Assembly (NCBI RefSeq): GCF_030209445.1
Contig: NZ_JARVSD010000014.1
Coordinates: 310,001-374,000 of the forward strand
Source: Promicromonospora sp. MEB111
GTDB lineage: Bacteria > Actinomycetota > Actinomycetes > Actinomycetales > Cellulomonadaceae
DNA: 64,000 bases
Direction: 5' to 3'
A model generated the notes under the pieces. That model ran no database searches, had not been told where the DNA came from, and saw only the letters and a list, made by a program, of their open reading frames with translations. Of the stretch, positions 36,696 to 46,274 are shown piece by piece. Position numbers and translations under genes: made by a program. How positions within the stretch are numbered: the first letter of the stretch is position 1; the number at the start of each line of letters is the position of its first letter.

Positions 36696-39600
36696 GTGTT
36701 CCGTCTCGCCCGGCTGTCCCTCGCGAACCGAGCCGTCGTAGCACTGGTGACGATCGCGATAGCGGTGTTCGGGGTGCTGAGCATGACCTCCCTGAAGCAG
36801 GAGCTCATCCCGTCGCTCCAGCTCCCGACCGGCATCGTGAGCGCGCAGTACCAGGGCTCCTCGCCCGAGGTCGTGGAGGAGCAGGTCACCGACGTGATCG
36901 AAGAGGCCATCGCCTCGGTCGACGGGGTCGCGTCGGTACGTTCGACGGCGTCCACCGGCATCTCCCTGACCACGGTCGAGTTCACCTACGGCACCGACAT
37001 GGAGTCGGCCACCCAGCGCCTCCAGACCGCCGTTGCCGGGGTGCAGCAGGTCCTGCCCGAGGACGTCGAGCCGCAGGTCACGACCGGCTCCGTCGACGAC
37101 GTGCCCGTGGTCCAGATGGCGGTGTCGGGCGACAAGAGCCCCAACGCCCTCGCCGGAACCGTCGAGGACGTCGTGGTGCCGGCGCTCAAGGAGGTCGACG
37201 GCGTCCGCTCCGTCGCCGTGACCGGCCAGAGCGAGACCGAGGTCCGCATCCTGCCGGACCAGGACAAGCTCGCCGCGGCCGGCCTCACGACCGAGGACCT
37301 GACCACCGTGCTGCAGGACAACGGCGTGGTCATCCCGGCGGGGGAGATCACCGAGGGCGGCCGTGCGTGGTCGGTCCAGCTCGGCAAGCCGGTCGACATG
37401 GTCGACCAGCTCAAGCAGCTTCCCGTGCTGCCCGGAGGCGCGGCGGCCGGCGGCACCGCGACCGGGGGTACCGGAGCGGCCGGGGGTGCGACGACGCAGG
37501 ACCCGGCCGCCGGCGGTCTGCCGGCCGAGCCGGCCGCACCGGTGGAGCTGGGCCAGGTCGCGTCCGTGGAGCTCAAGCCGGTCGAGGCGACGTCCTACTC
37601 CCGGCTCGACGGCTCGCCGTCCCTGGGCCTGGCCATCACCAAGACGCCGGAGGCCAACACCGTCGAGGTGTCCCACGCGATCGAGGACGCGCTCGCGGAG
37701 CCCGAGGTCGCGGACACGCTGACCGAACGCGCCATCGCGACGGCGGTCGTCTTCGACCAGGCCCCGTTCATCGAGGACTCGATCCACGGTCTGGCCACCG
37801 AGGGCGGCCTCGGCCTGCTGTTCGCGGTGCTCGTCATCCTGGTCTTCCTGATGTCGATGCGGTCGACGCTCGTGTCCGCGATCTCCATCCCGCTGTCGCT
37901 CGCGGTGACGTTCATCGCGATGGACGCGGGCGGCTACACGCTGAACATCCTCACGCTCGGCGCGCTCACCATCTCGATCGGCCGCGTGGTCGACGACGCG
38001 ATCGTGGTGATCGAGAACATCAAGCGGCACATGTCGTACGGCGAGGAGCGCGGGCCGGCGATCCTCGCGGCGGTGCGCGAGGTCGGTGGGGCCATCGCCG
38101 CCTCCACGATCTGCACCGTCGCCGTGTTCCTGCCGATCGCGCTGGTGGGCGGCATGGTGGGCGAGCTGTTCCGGCCGTTTGCGCTGACCGTCTCCATCGC
38201 GATGCTGGCCTCGCTCGTCGTGGCCCTGACGATCGTGCCGGTGCTGGCCTACTGGTTCATCCGGCCGCCGAGGAAGGCCCGGCGCGGCGGGGCGGTCGAC
38301 CGCGAGGCCGCCGAGGAGAAGGAGAGCCGAGGGGTCTGGCAGCGTATCTACGTGCCGACCCTGAACGGCGCGCTGCGGCTGCCCGCCGTCACCATCGGCG
38401 TGGCCGTGGCGATCCTCGGCGGCACGGCCGCCCTGGTCCCGAACATGGAGACCAGCTTTCTCGGCGACAGCGGTCAGGACACCGTGACCGTCACGCAGCA
38501 CTACGCGCCCGGCACCTCGCTCAAGGGCCAGGACGAGGCGGCGCAGGAGGTGGAGGCCGCGCTGGCGGGCGTGGACGCCGTCGACAGCGTGCAGGCCACG
38601 GTCGGCAGCGGCGGCGACATGTCGATGGCGGCCTTCGGCGGCGCGAGCGCCGGGCTCAAGGCCAGCTTCGCGATCACTCTCGACGAGGACGCCGACGGCG
38701 AGCAGGCCGCCGCGGACATCCGCGCCGCCGTCGTCGACCTGACCGAGGCGCCCGCGACGGAGGTCTCCGTGTCCGCCGGCGACTCCGTGGGCACGTCCTC
38801 GATCGACCTCCTCGTCCGCGCCCGCGACGTCGAGACGCTGACGGCGGCCACGAACCAGCTCCAGGAGGCGATGGGCGCCCTGAAGGGTTCGGCCGAGGTC
38901 GCCAACGACCTGGCTGCCGCCCAGGAGATCGTCGAGGTGACCGTCGACCGCAAGGCCGCGGCGCAGTTCGGGCTCACCGAGACGCAGGTCTCCGGGATCG
39001 CGTCGGCGGCGATGACAGGCGCGCGGGACGTCGGCGAGCTGCAGACCGCGGAGGGGCCGGTGGGCGTCACGCTCTCCGCCGGCGCCGTCCCGACGACGAT
39101 GGCCGAGATCGGCGAGATCCCCGTCCCGACCGCGGCCGGCGCTGTCCCGCTGAGCGACGTGGCACAGGTGAAGATCGCCAGCTCGCCGACGTCGATCACG
39201 CGGATCGACGGCGAGCGGTCGGCCACCGTCTCCGTGACGCCCGCCGGTGACGACCTCGGGGCGGTCACGGACGAGGTCGACGCCGAGATCGCGGCGATCG
39301 ACCTGCCGGCCGGGGCCACGGTGTCGGTAGGCGGCGCGGCCGCCGACCAGGCCGAGGCCTTCAGCGACCTGGGCCTGGCGCTGGTGGCGGCGATCGCCCT
39401 CGTGTTCGTGGTCATGGTCGCGACGTTCCGGAGCCTGGCGCAGCCGTTCATCCTGCTGGTGTCCGTCCCGTTCGCCGCGGTGGGCGCCCTGGTCGCGCTG
39501 GTGGCGACGAACACCCCGCTGGGGGTGCCCGCCCTGATCGGCACGCTGCTGCTGGTGGGCATCGTGGTGTCGAACGCGATCGTGCTCATCGACCTCATCA

Positions 39601-40658
39601 ACCAGTACCGCGTGCGCGGCATGGGGCTCGACGAGGCCGTGCGCGAGGGCGCTCGCAAGCGGCTGCGGCCGATCGTCATGACGGCCCTGGCCACGGTCTT
39701 CGCGCTCACCCCCATGGGGATCGGCGTGACCGGCGGGGGCGCGTTCATCTCGCAGCCGCTCGCGCTGGTCGTGATCGGCGGCCTGGTGTCCTCGACGCTG
39801 CTGACGCTGTACGTGGTGCCCGTGATCTACACGCTCTTCGAGCGCCGGGCGGAGCGTCGCCGGGCGGCGGACGAGGCCGCCGGCCGGGTCCGCCGCCCGC
39901 TGACGGGTGCGCTGGTCAGCGTGGCGACGGGGGCGCTCCGGGCCGTCGGACAGCCGGCCGGAGCGCGGCCGGTGCCCGGCGGTGCGGCGGGGCAGGGCTG
40001 GCCTCCGGTCGGGGAGACGTCTTCGCCTCCGCCCGCGACCCAGCGTGCGGCGCACTACGAGGGGCCCCGCCACGGGGGAGCCGACCGGTACGCCCGGCAG
40101 CCACAGGCGCCGCAGGCCTGGCCGGACCAGGCCGCGCCGTTCCCGACGGCGGCCTCGCCGCAACAGCCTCCGGCTTCCCCGCCGCAGACGCCCCGACGGC
40201 CGGCCGCCCAGCAGCCGGTTCCGCCGCAGTTCGCGCCGCAGCAGCGTGCGCCGCAGCAGCGTGCGCCGCAGCAGGGCGCCGCGCAGCAGAGCGCCCCGCG
40301 GGAGCCGCACCACGCGCCGCGGCAACCAGTGCCGCAGCAGAGTTCGCCGTACGCGCCACAGCAGACGGCGTCACGACAGGACTCGCCGTATGCGCCGCAG
40401 CAGCCAGCGCCGCAGGCGGCACCGCAGCAGCCCGTGCCGCAACGGCCCGGCCCACAGCAGCCGGCGTCGCAGTACGTACCGCAGTTCGTGCCGGAGCAGC
40501 GTGCGCCGAACAACCCGCAGCAGCCGTACGCCCCGCAGCGGCAGCCGGCGTCGCACGCCGAGCTGCCCCAGCGCCGTCAGGACCCGGAACCGCAGCCGGA
40601 GCGCCGGCAACAGAGTCCGCCCCCGATCTGGCCGCACCCGCTCGACCCGATGGACTGA
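36696..40658 (+). CDS. RND-family efflux permease with a Pro/Gln-rich C-terminal tail
   Basis: A 1320-residue HAE1/AcrB-type proton-driven exporter. The GTG at 36696 has GGAG six bases upstream and gives the normal start FRLARLSLANRAVVAL. Two halves each have one helix, a large extracytoplasmic domain and a bundle of five helices. The helix-4 motif GRVVDDAIVVIENIKRH contains the proton-relay Asp pair. A Gly/Ala-rich insert (about residues 245-275) interrupts the first outer domain. The last 200 or so residues are a low-complexity tail of PQQ, APQ and YAP units, predicted cytoplasmic. No membrane-fusion or outer-membrane partner is near, as expected in a single-membrane bacterium. Confidence 0.92.
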   Translation: MFRLARLSLANRAVVALVTIAIAVFGVLSMTSLKQELIPSLQLPTGIVSAQYQGSSPEVVEEQVTDVIEEAIASVDGVASVRSTASTGISLTTVEFTYGTDMESATQRLQTAVAGVQQVLPEDVEPQVTTGSVDDVPVVQMAVSGDKSPNALAGTVEDVVVPALKEVDGVRSVAVTGQSETEVRILPDQDKLAAAGLTTEDLTTVLQDNGVVIPAGEITEGGRAWSVQLGKPVDMVDQLKQLPVLPGGAAAGGTATGGTGAAGGATTQDPAAGGLPAEPAAPVELGQVASVELKPVEATSYSRLDGSPSLGLAITKTPEANTVEVSHAIEDALAEPEVADTLTERAIATAVVFDQAPFIEDSIHGLATEGGLGLLFAVLVILVFLMSMRSTLVSAISIPLSLAVTFIAMDAGGYTLNILTLGALTISIGRVVDDAIVVIENIKRHMSYGEERGPAILAAVREVGGAIAASTICTVAVFLPIALVGGMVGELFRPFALTVSIAMLASLVVALTIVPVLAYWFIRPPRKARRGGAVDREAAEEKESRGVWQRIYVPTLNGALRLPAVTIGVAVAILGGTAALVPNMETSFLGDSGQDTVTVTQHYAPGTSLKGQDEAAQEVEAALAGVDAVDSVQATVGSGGDMSMAAFGGASAGLKASFAITLDEDADGEQAAADIRAAVVDLTEAPATEVSVSAGDSVGTSSIDLLVRARDVETLTAATNQLQEAMGALKGSAEVANDLAAAQEIVEVTVDRKAAAQFGLTETQVSGIASAAMTGARDVGELQTAEGPVGVTLSAGAVPTTMAEIGEIPVPTAAGAVPLSDVAQVKIASSPTSITRIDGERSATVSVTPAGDDLGAVTDEVDAEIAAIDLPAGATVSVGGAAADQAEAFSDLGLALVAAIALVFVVMVATFRSLAQPFILLVSVPFAAVGALVALVATNTPLGVPALIGTLLLVGIVVSNAIVLIDLINQYRVRGMGLDEAVREGARKRLRPIVMTALATVFALTPMGIGVTGGGAFISQPLALVVIGGLVSSTLLTLYVVPVIYTLFERRAERRRAADEAAGRVRRPLTGALVSVATGALRAVGQPAGARPVPGGAAGQGWPPVGETSSPPPATQRAAHYEGPRHGGADRYARQPQAPQAWPDQAAPFPTAASPQQPPASPPQTPRRPAAQQPVPPQFAPQQRAPQQRAPQQGAAQQSAPREPHHAPRQPVPQQSSPYAPQQTASRQDSPYAPQQPAPQAAPQQPVPQRPGPQQPASQYVPQFVPEQRAPNNPQQPYAPQRQPASHAELPQRRQDPEPQPERRQQSPPPIWPHPLDPMD

Positions 40659-40807
40659 CGGCGCGGCGGCTCCGGCGGCGCGGTGAGCGGTCCCGGAAAC
40701 ACGTACTCCCCGAGGCGTGTTGCCGCCGGCAGACAGTGTCTACTCGGAGCTGCACGACTCGGGGAGCACCCGTTCTCCCGCCAGGGAAGGCCCGCGGGCC
40801 GAGGACG

Positions 40808-41695
40808 CTACGCGTCCTGCAGCTTGAGCCGCGCCGACGCGCCGACCAGCACGAGCAGGGTGTATCCGGCGAGCACGCTGATCCCCACCCATGGGTCGAG
40901 CACGTCAGGGAACGCGCCTGCGTTCGGCGTGATCTGCGCTCCCGCCACGCTCGGCAGCAGCTTGTTCACCACGCCGACCCACTCCAGCTGGGCGGCCGCG
41001 AGGGTCGCGATCTGGAAGATCGTGGGGATCACGAGGAAGATCGCCACCACGGTGAAGATCGCGCCCGCCGTGTGTCGCAGCAGGGCACCGAGGCCCAGGG
41101 CGAACAGCGCCACGAGCGTCACGTACAGCACCGTGCCCAGCAGGGCGCGTATCTGGTCGCTGTCCCCGAAGTCCACGGTCGCGTCGTTGGCGTTCAGCAG
41201 CGGGTAGGTGACCAGCCAGCTCAGCGCGAGCGACACGACGGTGAGCACCGCGGTCACGAGCACGAGCACCACGGCCTTGCCGAAGAACGCCGGGAGGCGT
41301 CCGGGCACCGCCGCGAACGTGGACCGGATCATGCCGGTGGAGTACTCACCGGTGATCATCAGGGCGCCGAGCACCGCGACCACGAGGGCCGCCATCTCGA
41401 ACCCCGCGGCCACCACGGTGGTCCCGCCGAGCACGCCGCCCATCGCGGCCTGGTCCTCGGGCGAGGCACCCTCCATCTCGTTCCCGACGAGCTGCACGAT
41501 GAACGCCAGCAGCAGCGCGAAACCGACCATCACCACGACGGTCGCCGCGAGCGTCCACCACGTCGAGCGCAGCGTCCACAGCTTGATCCACTCCGAGCGC
41601 AGCACACGCCAGAAGGTGACGTTGTGCACCGGGGTGTGCTCCGTCGTCGGGCCCGACGCCGCTCCGCCTGCCGGGGCGGTGACCGTCGCGCTCAT
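40808..41695 (-). CDS. ABC-2 type permease
   Basis: A 295-residue membrane protein with about six predicted helices after a cytoplasmic start of 30 residues (VTFWRVLRSEWIKLWTLRSTWW, typical of actinobacterial ABC-2 exporters). GEYSTGMIRSTFAAVP is the conserved ABC-2 segment. The ATG at 41695 overlaps the stop of the ATPase gene (ATGA). Together they form an exporter of unknown substrate; such pairs often export drugs, lantibiotics or lipids. The convergent RND gene ends 150 bases away with no clear terminator between. Confidence 0.9.
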   Translation of the reverse strand: MSATVTAPAGGAASGPTTEHTPVHNVTFWRVLRSEWIKLWTLRSTWWTLAATVVVMVGFALLLAFIVQLVGNEMEGASPEDQAAMGGVLGGTTVVAAGFEMAALVVAVLGALMITGEYSTGMIRSTFAAVPGRLPAFFGKAVVLVLVTAVLTVVSLALSWLVTYPLLNANDATVDFGDSDQIRALLGTVLYVTLVALFALGLGALLRHTAGAIFTVVAIFLVIPTIFQIATLAAAQLEWVGVVNKLLPSVAGAQITPNAGAFPDVLDPWVGISVLAGYTLLVLVGASARLKLQDA

Positions 41696-42645
41696 GCCTT
41701 GCTCCCCTCGTGGTGGGACGTCGCGGCCGCGACGGCGGCGAGGTCCTCGGACTGGTACTCCACCGAGTCGGCGGTGAGCGACATGTACGCCTCCTCGAGC
41801 GTGGACGCGACGGGCGTGAGCTCGTGCAGCACGATCCGTGAGGTGGCGGCCAGCTCGCCGACGGCGGACGCCTCGGCGCCGCGGACCTCCAGCAGGCCGG
41901 GCTCGACGTCCTCGACCTCGGCGTTCTTGGCCTTCAGGAGGTCGGCGAGCTCCGTGGCCTGCGGCGACCGGACGCGCACGACCTTGCGGGCGGCGCCGTC
42001 CACGAACTCCGCGACCGGCGAGTCGGCGAGGATGCGGCCCTTGCCGATCACGATCACGTGGTCGGCGGTGAGGGCGACCTCGCTCATGAGGTGGCTGGAC
42101 AGGAAGACCGTACGGCCCTCGGACGCCAGGTACTTCGCGATGTTGCGGACCCAGAGCACGCCCTCCGGGTCGAGGCCGTTGACGGGCTCGTCCAGGATCA
42201 GGGTGCGCGGGTCGCCGAGCAGGGCCGCTGCGATACCGAGGCGCTGGCCCATGCCGAGCGAGAAGCCGCCCACACGCTTGCTCGCGACGGACTGGAGACC
42301 GGTGAGCTCGATCACCTCGTCGACACGCTTGGTGGCGATGCCGTGCGTGGCGGCCATGGCGAGCAGGTGGTTGCGTGCGGTGCGGCCGGTGTGCACGGCC
42401 TTCGCGTCGAGCAGGGCGCCGACCTCGGCCAGCGGACGGCGGTGCGCCGTGTACGGCTTGCCGTTCACCGTGACCGAGCCGGCCGTGGGCCGGTCGAGGC
42501 CCACGATCATGCGCATGGTGGTCGACTTGCCGGCGCCGTTGGGGCCGAGGAAGCCCGTCACCTGGCCCGGCTGGACGGTGAACGTGACGTCGTTCACGGC
42601 GGTCTTGGCGCCGTACCTCTTCAACAGGCCTCTGGCCTCGATCAT
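41692..42645 (-). CDS. ABC transporter ATPase (DrrA/CcmA-like)
   Basis: A 317-residue ATPase started at MIEARGLLKRYG (42645, GGAAGGG upstream). Walker A is GPNGAGKST, signature FSLGMGQR, Walker B LILDEPVNGLDP, switch SSHLMSE. The signature is SLGMGQR, as in many ABC-2 exporter ATPases of actinobacteria. A C-terminal regulatory domain (about 225-317) follows. It is the first gene of a two-gene exporter operon, with a small palindrome in its promoter region. Confidence 0.92.
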   Translation of the reverse strand: MIEARGLLKRYGAKTAVNDVTFTVQPGQVTGFLGPNGAGKSTTMRMIVGLDRPTAGSVTVNGKPYTAHRRPLAEVGALLDAKAVHTGRTARNHLLAMAATHGIATKRVDEVIELTGLQSVASKRVGGFSLGMGQRLGIAAALLGDPRTLILDEPVNGLDPEGVLWVRNIAKYLASEGRTVFLSSHLMSEVALTADHVIVIGKGRILADSPVAEFVDGAARKVVRVRSPQATELADLLKAKNAEVEDVEPGLLEVRGAEASAVGELAATSRIVLHELTPVASTLEEAYMSLTADSVEYQSEDLAAVAAATSHHEGSKA

Positions 42646-42664
42646 CACTTGCCCTTCCAGGAGA

Positions 42665-42678
42665 CTCGTAACTACGAG
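42665..42678. promoter_or_regulatory. Short palindrome in the exporter promoter
   Basis: CTCGTA-AC-TACGAG, 20 bases upstream of the ATPase start. On the minus strand TACTCT (42683-42678) adjoins it and could be a -10 element, which would put the palindrome at the start site. No regulator is adjacent. Confidence 0.4.
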
Positions 42679-42822
42679 AGTAGGTAGGGGACATGGCCGG
42701 CGCACCCAATACCGGCCCTGATCATCCTGTGGTCGGACCTACTTCATCCGTTGGTATGACCTGGGAACTCCTGGAGTGTCTGCGGCGTTCCCTAGGATGG
42801 TCAGACAGACCAGGAGGAGCAG

Positions 42823-43704
42823 ATGAGCAACCCCGTCTTTTCTAGAAGCGACGTCTTCGGTGAGCCCCGTCGCACCGGCGCTGCCGGTGCACGCCGCGGC
42901 GGCACCGCCACCTACCCCAACCAGACTCCCGCATACGGCACTCCGCCGCAGCCTGGCCAGTACGGCCAGTACGGCGCCGCGGGACAGCAGGCGATGGACG
43001 CGTCGCAGCTCGACGCGATGTACCAGTCGCCGTCCGCCACCACGGCGGACACCAAGCGACTGACCTACGACGACGTGATCATCAAGACCGGTGGGCTGCT
43101 CGCCCTCCTGGTCGTGGTGGGCGCGGCGACGTGGACGCTCGCGCCGGGCCTGTGGGTCTTCGGCATGATCGCGGGTCTTGTGCTGGGCCTGGTCAACGCG
43201 TTCAAGCGCAACCCGAGCCCCGTGCTGATCATCCTGTACACCGTCGCCCAGGGCATGTTCCTCGGTGGCATCTCGGCGTTCTACGAGGCCCAGTTCAGCG
43301 GGATCGTCCTGCAGGCGGTGCTCGCGACGGTCGCGACCTTCGCCGGCGCGCTCTTCCTGTTCAAGTCGGGCAAGGTGCGGGTCACCCCCAAGTTCACGCG
43401 CTGGCTGATCATCGCGATGGTCGGCTACGCGGCCTTCTCGCTGATCAACCTGGTCCTGGTGTGGACCGGCGTGCTCAGCGGGTGGGGCATGCGTGGTGGC
43501 GTGTGGGGCATCGTCATCGGCCTGGTGGCCGTCGGTCTCGCCGCCGCGTCGCTGATCGTCGACTTCGACTCCATCAAGCGTGGTGTCGAGGCGGGCGCCC
43601 CGGCCAAGATGGCGTGGGCCGCGGCCTTCGGTCTGCTGGTGACGCTGATCTGGCTGTACCTGGAGTTCCTGCGTCTGCTCGCGATCTTCAACAGCAGCGA
43701 CTGA
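42823..43704 (+). CDS. Bax inhibitor-1/YccA family membrane protein
   Basis: A 293-residue protein with AGGAGGAGC seven bases before the ATG. Residues 1-80 are a hydrophilic region rich in Gly, Pro, Gln and Tyr (QYGQYG). Seven predicted helices follow (about 85-290), and the conserved SLIVDFDSIKRGVEAGAPAKMAW stretch occurs around residues 245-268, typical of the actinobacterial YccA branch. The exact function is not known in actinobacteria; relatives act as pH-sensitive calcium leak channels or modulate membrane proteolysis. Monocistronic, followed by a strong terminator. Confidence 0.93.
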   Translation: MSNPVFSRSDVFGEPRRTGAAGARRGGTATYPNQTPAYGTPPQPGQYGQYGAAGQQAMDASQLDAMYQSPSATTADTKRLTYDDVIIKTGGLLALLVVVGAATWTLAPGLWVFGMIAGLVLGLVNAFKRNPSPVLIILYTVAQGMFLGGISAFYEAQFSGIVLQAVLATVATFAGALFLFKSGKVRVTPKFTRWLIIAMVGYAAFSLINLVLVWTGVLSGWGMRGGVWGIVIGLVAVGLAAASLIVDFDSIKRGVEAGAPAKMAWAAAFGLLVTLIWLYLEFLRLLAIFNSSD

Positions 43705-43740
43705 CGCTCCTCCGGCCGCTGACGCGGTCGGTGCAGGCAT

Positions 43741-43781
43741 GACAGAGGCGTGAACCCCCGTCCGGGGTTCACGCCTCTGTC
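43741..43781. terminator. Perfect 18-bp terminator hairpin
   Basis: Arms 43741-43758 and 43764-43781 are exact complements around CGTCC. It lies between the convergent Bax-inhibitor-like gene and a leftward membrane-protein gene and can serve both. Confidence 0.85.
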
Positions 43782-43830
43782 GTGTCCGGCTGCCGTCGTG
43801 CCCGCCGGCTGTCCACAGCGGTTTCCACAG

Positions 43831-44604
43831 CTAGGGGGTCGGCGCCGGCGTCCGGCGGCTCCACACCGCACCGGCGACCAGCAGGCAACCCGCCGCGACG
43901 AGAGAGCCGTGCGCGATCCGCAGCTCCGGGCCGCCGAAGAACTGCGGGAGCACCAGCACCAGGCCGAGCGCGAGCGGCAGCCCGATCCACCGCGGGTGCG
44001 CACCCGTGCCCCGCGCACCCGAACGCCACAGCGCGACGGCGACGAGCACCCCGGACGCCGCGAGCAGGATCAGCCCGGTGCCGAACGCCGTCACGGCCCA
44101 CGGCTGCATGCGCAGCACCTCGACCTCGGCGAGCAGACCGAGGTCGCCGTCGCGCAGCGCCGCCTCGGCGAGGGTGCGGATACCGAAGATCTCGGCCCCG
44201 AAGTAGAGCGCGGCGAACCCGGCTCCGGCCCAGGCGGTGATCAGCGCCCAGGTCGCGCTCCGGACGCCCGCGCCGCGCCCGTCCCCGGCACGGGCACCAG
44301 CGCCAGGACCCGCACCGACGAGGACCGTCCGCAGGCCGAGCAGCGCGGGCGCCATCAGGCCCAGGCCGAGGATGCCGCAGAGGTGCGCCACGACCCAGCG
44401 GTCGGAGGCGAACGCGGTGGCCAGGTCGGCGTTCGCCACGGTCTCGTCCGGCCAGGGGCGCAGCACGGGGAAGAGCAGAAAGGCGAGCCCCGCCGCCACG
44501 AAGGCGACGGCGGTCCAGCGCGCGGTGGTCGAGCGCCCGGCAGCCGGGTGCGCGGTGCGGCCCGTGCCGGAAGAGCGAGCGGTGGTGCCCTGAGCGGTGG
44601 TCAT
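43831..44604 (-). CDS. Predicted multi-pass membrane protein of unknown function
   Basis: A 257-residue protein with a 28-residue hydrophilic start and about six hydrophobic segments, including WTAVAFVAAGLAFLLFPVL, AHLCGILGLGLMAPALLGL, ITAWAGAGFAALYFGAEIFGI and IGLPLALGLVLVLPQFF. I do not recognise a named family. The ATG at 44604 overlaps the tetR-like stop by four bases, and the tetR-like gene in turn overlaps a hydrolase gene. The three are therefore one operon, and this protein may be a target of the TetR regulator. Confidence 0.75.
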   Translation of the reverse strand: MTTAQGTTARSSGTGRTAHPAAGRSTTARWTAVAFVAAGLAFLLFPVLRPWPDETVANADLATAFASDRWVVAHLCGILGLGLMAPALLGLRTVLVGAGPGAGARAGDGRGAGVRSATWALITAWAGAGFAALYFGAEIFGIRTLAEAALRDGDLGLLAEVEVLRMQPWAVTAFGTGLILLAASGVLVAVALWRSGARGTGAHPRWIGLPLALGLVLVLPQFFGGPELRIAHGSLVAAGCLLVAGAVWSRRTPAPTP

Positions 44605-45248
44605 CGGTGGCTCCCAGCGGTGTCGTGGTCGAGCACGGTGTCGGGTGCGGCAGGCGCGGTGTCCCGAGCGGCGAGTGCGGTGACCCCCGCGACGAGCATG
44701 TCGAGCAGCACGGCGAAGCTCTGGTCGACGTCCTCCCGCATCCGGAAGCCGCCCCCGAGCTCCAGCACGACGAAGCCGTGGAAGCCGGCCCGGACCGCGC
44801 GGATGGCATCGATCAGGCGCTCGTCGGGCAGGCCGAAGCCGTGCAGCACGGCGCCGATCACCTGGACGCTCTCGGCGGCCGCCTCGCGCAGGCCCGCGTC
44901 GGCCGGGTCCTCCGGGTCGGGACCGACCTGGGTGGCCCCGTACCTGCCGGGGTGGGCGTGCGCGTAGGTGCGCCACGAGGTCGCCAGAGCGCGCAGGGCG
45001 TCGCTCCCGGCCCGGCCGACGGTCGCCGACGTCGCGGCGGCCGTGACCTCCCGGACGGCGATCAGCGCGACCTCGCGGCGCAGGTCTGCCAGCGAGCCGA
45101 CGTGCTTGTAGAGGCTGGGGGCCGCGACCCCGGCCTTCGCGGCGACCTTGGCGAGGGTCAGGTCCGCATAGCCGCGCGCCCCGCCGTCGTCGACCACCTC
45201 CAGCGCCAGGCGCACCACGGCGTCGTGCGACAGGCCCGCCCTAGGCAT
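44601..45248 (-). CDS. TetR/AcrR-family transcriptional regulator
   Basis: A 215-residue regulator. The N-terminal HTH (about 5-50) reads LSHDAVVRLALEVVDDGG, LTLAKVAAKAGVAAPSLYKHVGSL. The C-terminal part, with WRTYAHAHPGRY around residue 90, matches the TetR_C_33/WHG-domain group of ligand-binding domains. The ATG at 45248 overlaps the hydrolase stop by eight bases. Middle gene of hydrolase-tetR-membrane protein operon, so it probably regulates its own operon. Confidence 0.88.
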   Translation of the reverse strand: MPRAGLSHDAVVRLALEVVDDGGARGYADLTLAKVAAKAGVAAPSLYKHVGSLADLRREVALIAVREVTAAATSATVGRAGSDALRALATSWRTYAHAHPGRYGATQVGPDPEDPADAGLREAAAESVQVIGAVLHGFGLPDERLIDAIRAVRAGFHGFVVLELGGGFRMREDVDQSFAVLLDMLVAGVTALAARDTAPAAPDTVLDHDTAGSHR

Positions 45249-46146
45249 TCCGGCCGCCGTCCGCGACGTCGCCGGCACCGCCGGCCGCGGCCCCGTTCGC
45301 GCTCTCGGCCGGCAGGCCCGGGAGCCCGGCGAGGAAGTCGAGCACGGCCGGCACCACGACGTCGGGCGCCTGGTGCTGCGGGTAGTGCCCCACCTCGTCG
45401 ACCAGGACGCCGCGCGAGCCGATCGTCTCCGTGATCCAGGCGAGCTCCGCCGCGGGGTCCGCGAAGTCGGGGTCGAGCGTGCCGACCACGGCCAGCGACG
45501 GCGCCGCGACGTCGGACAGCCGGGCCTCGACCACCGAGTGGTCGAGCGCCAGGGAGAGGTCGCGGAAGGAGCGCAGGTGTCCCGGCTCGCGCAGGCTCTG
45601 CCGGACGGCGGCGACGTGCTCGGCGTGCCGGGCCGAGCGGCGGCCCTTGCTGATCGACGAGTAGTAGGCGCCCCAGAACGCGGGGCCCCAGGGCCGGGCG
45701 AGGAGCACGCGGAGGGCGAGCCGCATGGTCCGCTGCATCGCCGGGGAGCCCGGCTGGCGCAGGAGCGGGCTGAGCAGCACGAGCCCGCGCACGAGCTCAG
45801 GACGCTCGGCGGCCGCCCAGGCGGCGGCGGACGCCGCCATCGAGTTACCGAGCAGCACGGCCGGCCCGGCGCCGAGGTGCTCGACGAGGGCGAGGAAGTC
45901 CGTGCCGGTGGCGTCGTCGCCGTGCGTGCGGAACGTGGTGTCGGAGTCACCGTGGCCGCGCAGGTCCGCGACGACCACGCGGTAGCCGGCGTCGACGAGC
46001 GCGGGCGCGAGGTCGTCGTAGGTGGACCGCAGGTCGCCCATGCCGGGCATGGCGACGACGAGGGGGCCGGACCCCGAGTCGGTGTACGCGATGTTGCCCT
46101 CTGGCCGTGCGAGGGCGGCCACCTGGTTGCTCTGGCTGGTTGTCAT
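45241..46146 (-). CDS. Alpha/beta-fold hydrolase
   Basis: A 301-residue enzyme starting MTTSQSNQVAAL. The fold's landmarks are present: oxyanion region MPGMGDLRSTYDDLAP, DLRGHGDSDT, nucleophile elbow GNSMAASAA with Ser, acid in VGTLDPDFADP and His in VDEVGHYPQHQ. The elbow is G-N-S-M-A rather than GxSxG. Residues after 275 are Gly/Ala-rich. The physiological ester or epoxide substrate is unknown. First gene of a three-gene overlapping operon with a TetR regulator. Confidence 0.88.
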   Translation of the reverse strand: MTTSQSNQVAALARPEGNIAYTDSGSGPLVVAMPGMGDLRSTYDDLAPALVDAGYRVVVADLRGHGDSDTTFRTHGDDATGTDFLALVEHLGAGPAVLLGNSMAASAAAWAAAERPELVRGLVLLSPLLRQPGSPAMQRTMRLALRVLLARPWGPAFWGAYYSSISKGRRSARHAEHVAAVRQSLREPGHLRSFRDLSLALDHSVVEARLSDVAAPSLAVVGTLDPDFADPAAELAWITETIGSRGVLVDEVGHYPQHQAPDVVVPAVLDFLAGLPGLPAESANGAAAGGAGDVADGGRNA

Positions 46147-46200
46147 AGCTGCAAAGCTACGCCCATTAGCCAACCGGCGCAAGGCCCTCCGAAAACAAGA

Positions 46201-46257
46201 TGAGTGCGGGATCTTCGCCCTCGGCCGGGGCCGGCCAGGGCGAAGATCCCGCACTCA
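46201..46257. terminator. Perfect 21-bp palindrome after the GH15 gene (TGAGTGC family)
   Basis: Arms 46201-46221 and 46237-46257 are exact complements around a 15-base GGCC-rich loop. The arm sequence (TGAGTGC, GGAT, TTCGCCCT) recurs after the ECF42 gene at 50262-50327. It lies 18 bases past the GH15 stop codon and likely terminates that gene. Confidence 0.8.
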
Positions 46258-46274
46258 GCGGGGGATACGACGGA

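Noticed and set aside
36618-40325. A 1235-codon open frame opposite the RND exporter gene
   Set aside because: Rich in His, Arg and Asp with no motifs; the RND frame has helices, the Asp-Asp relay and a ribosome binding site.
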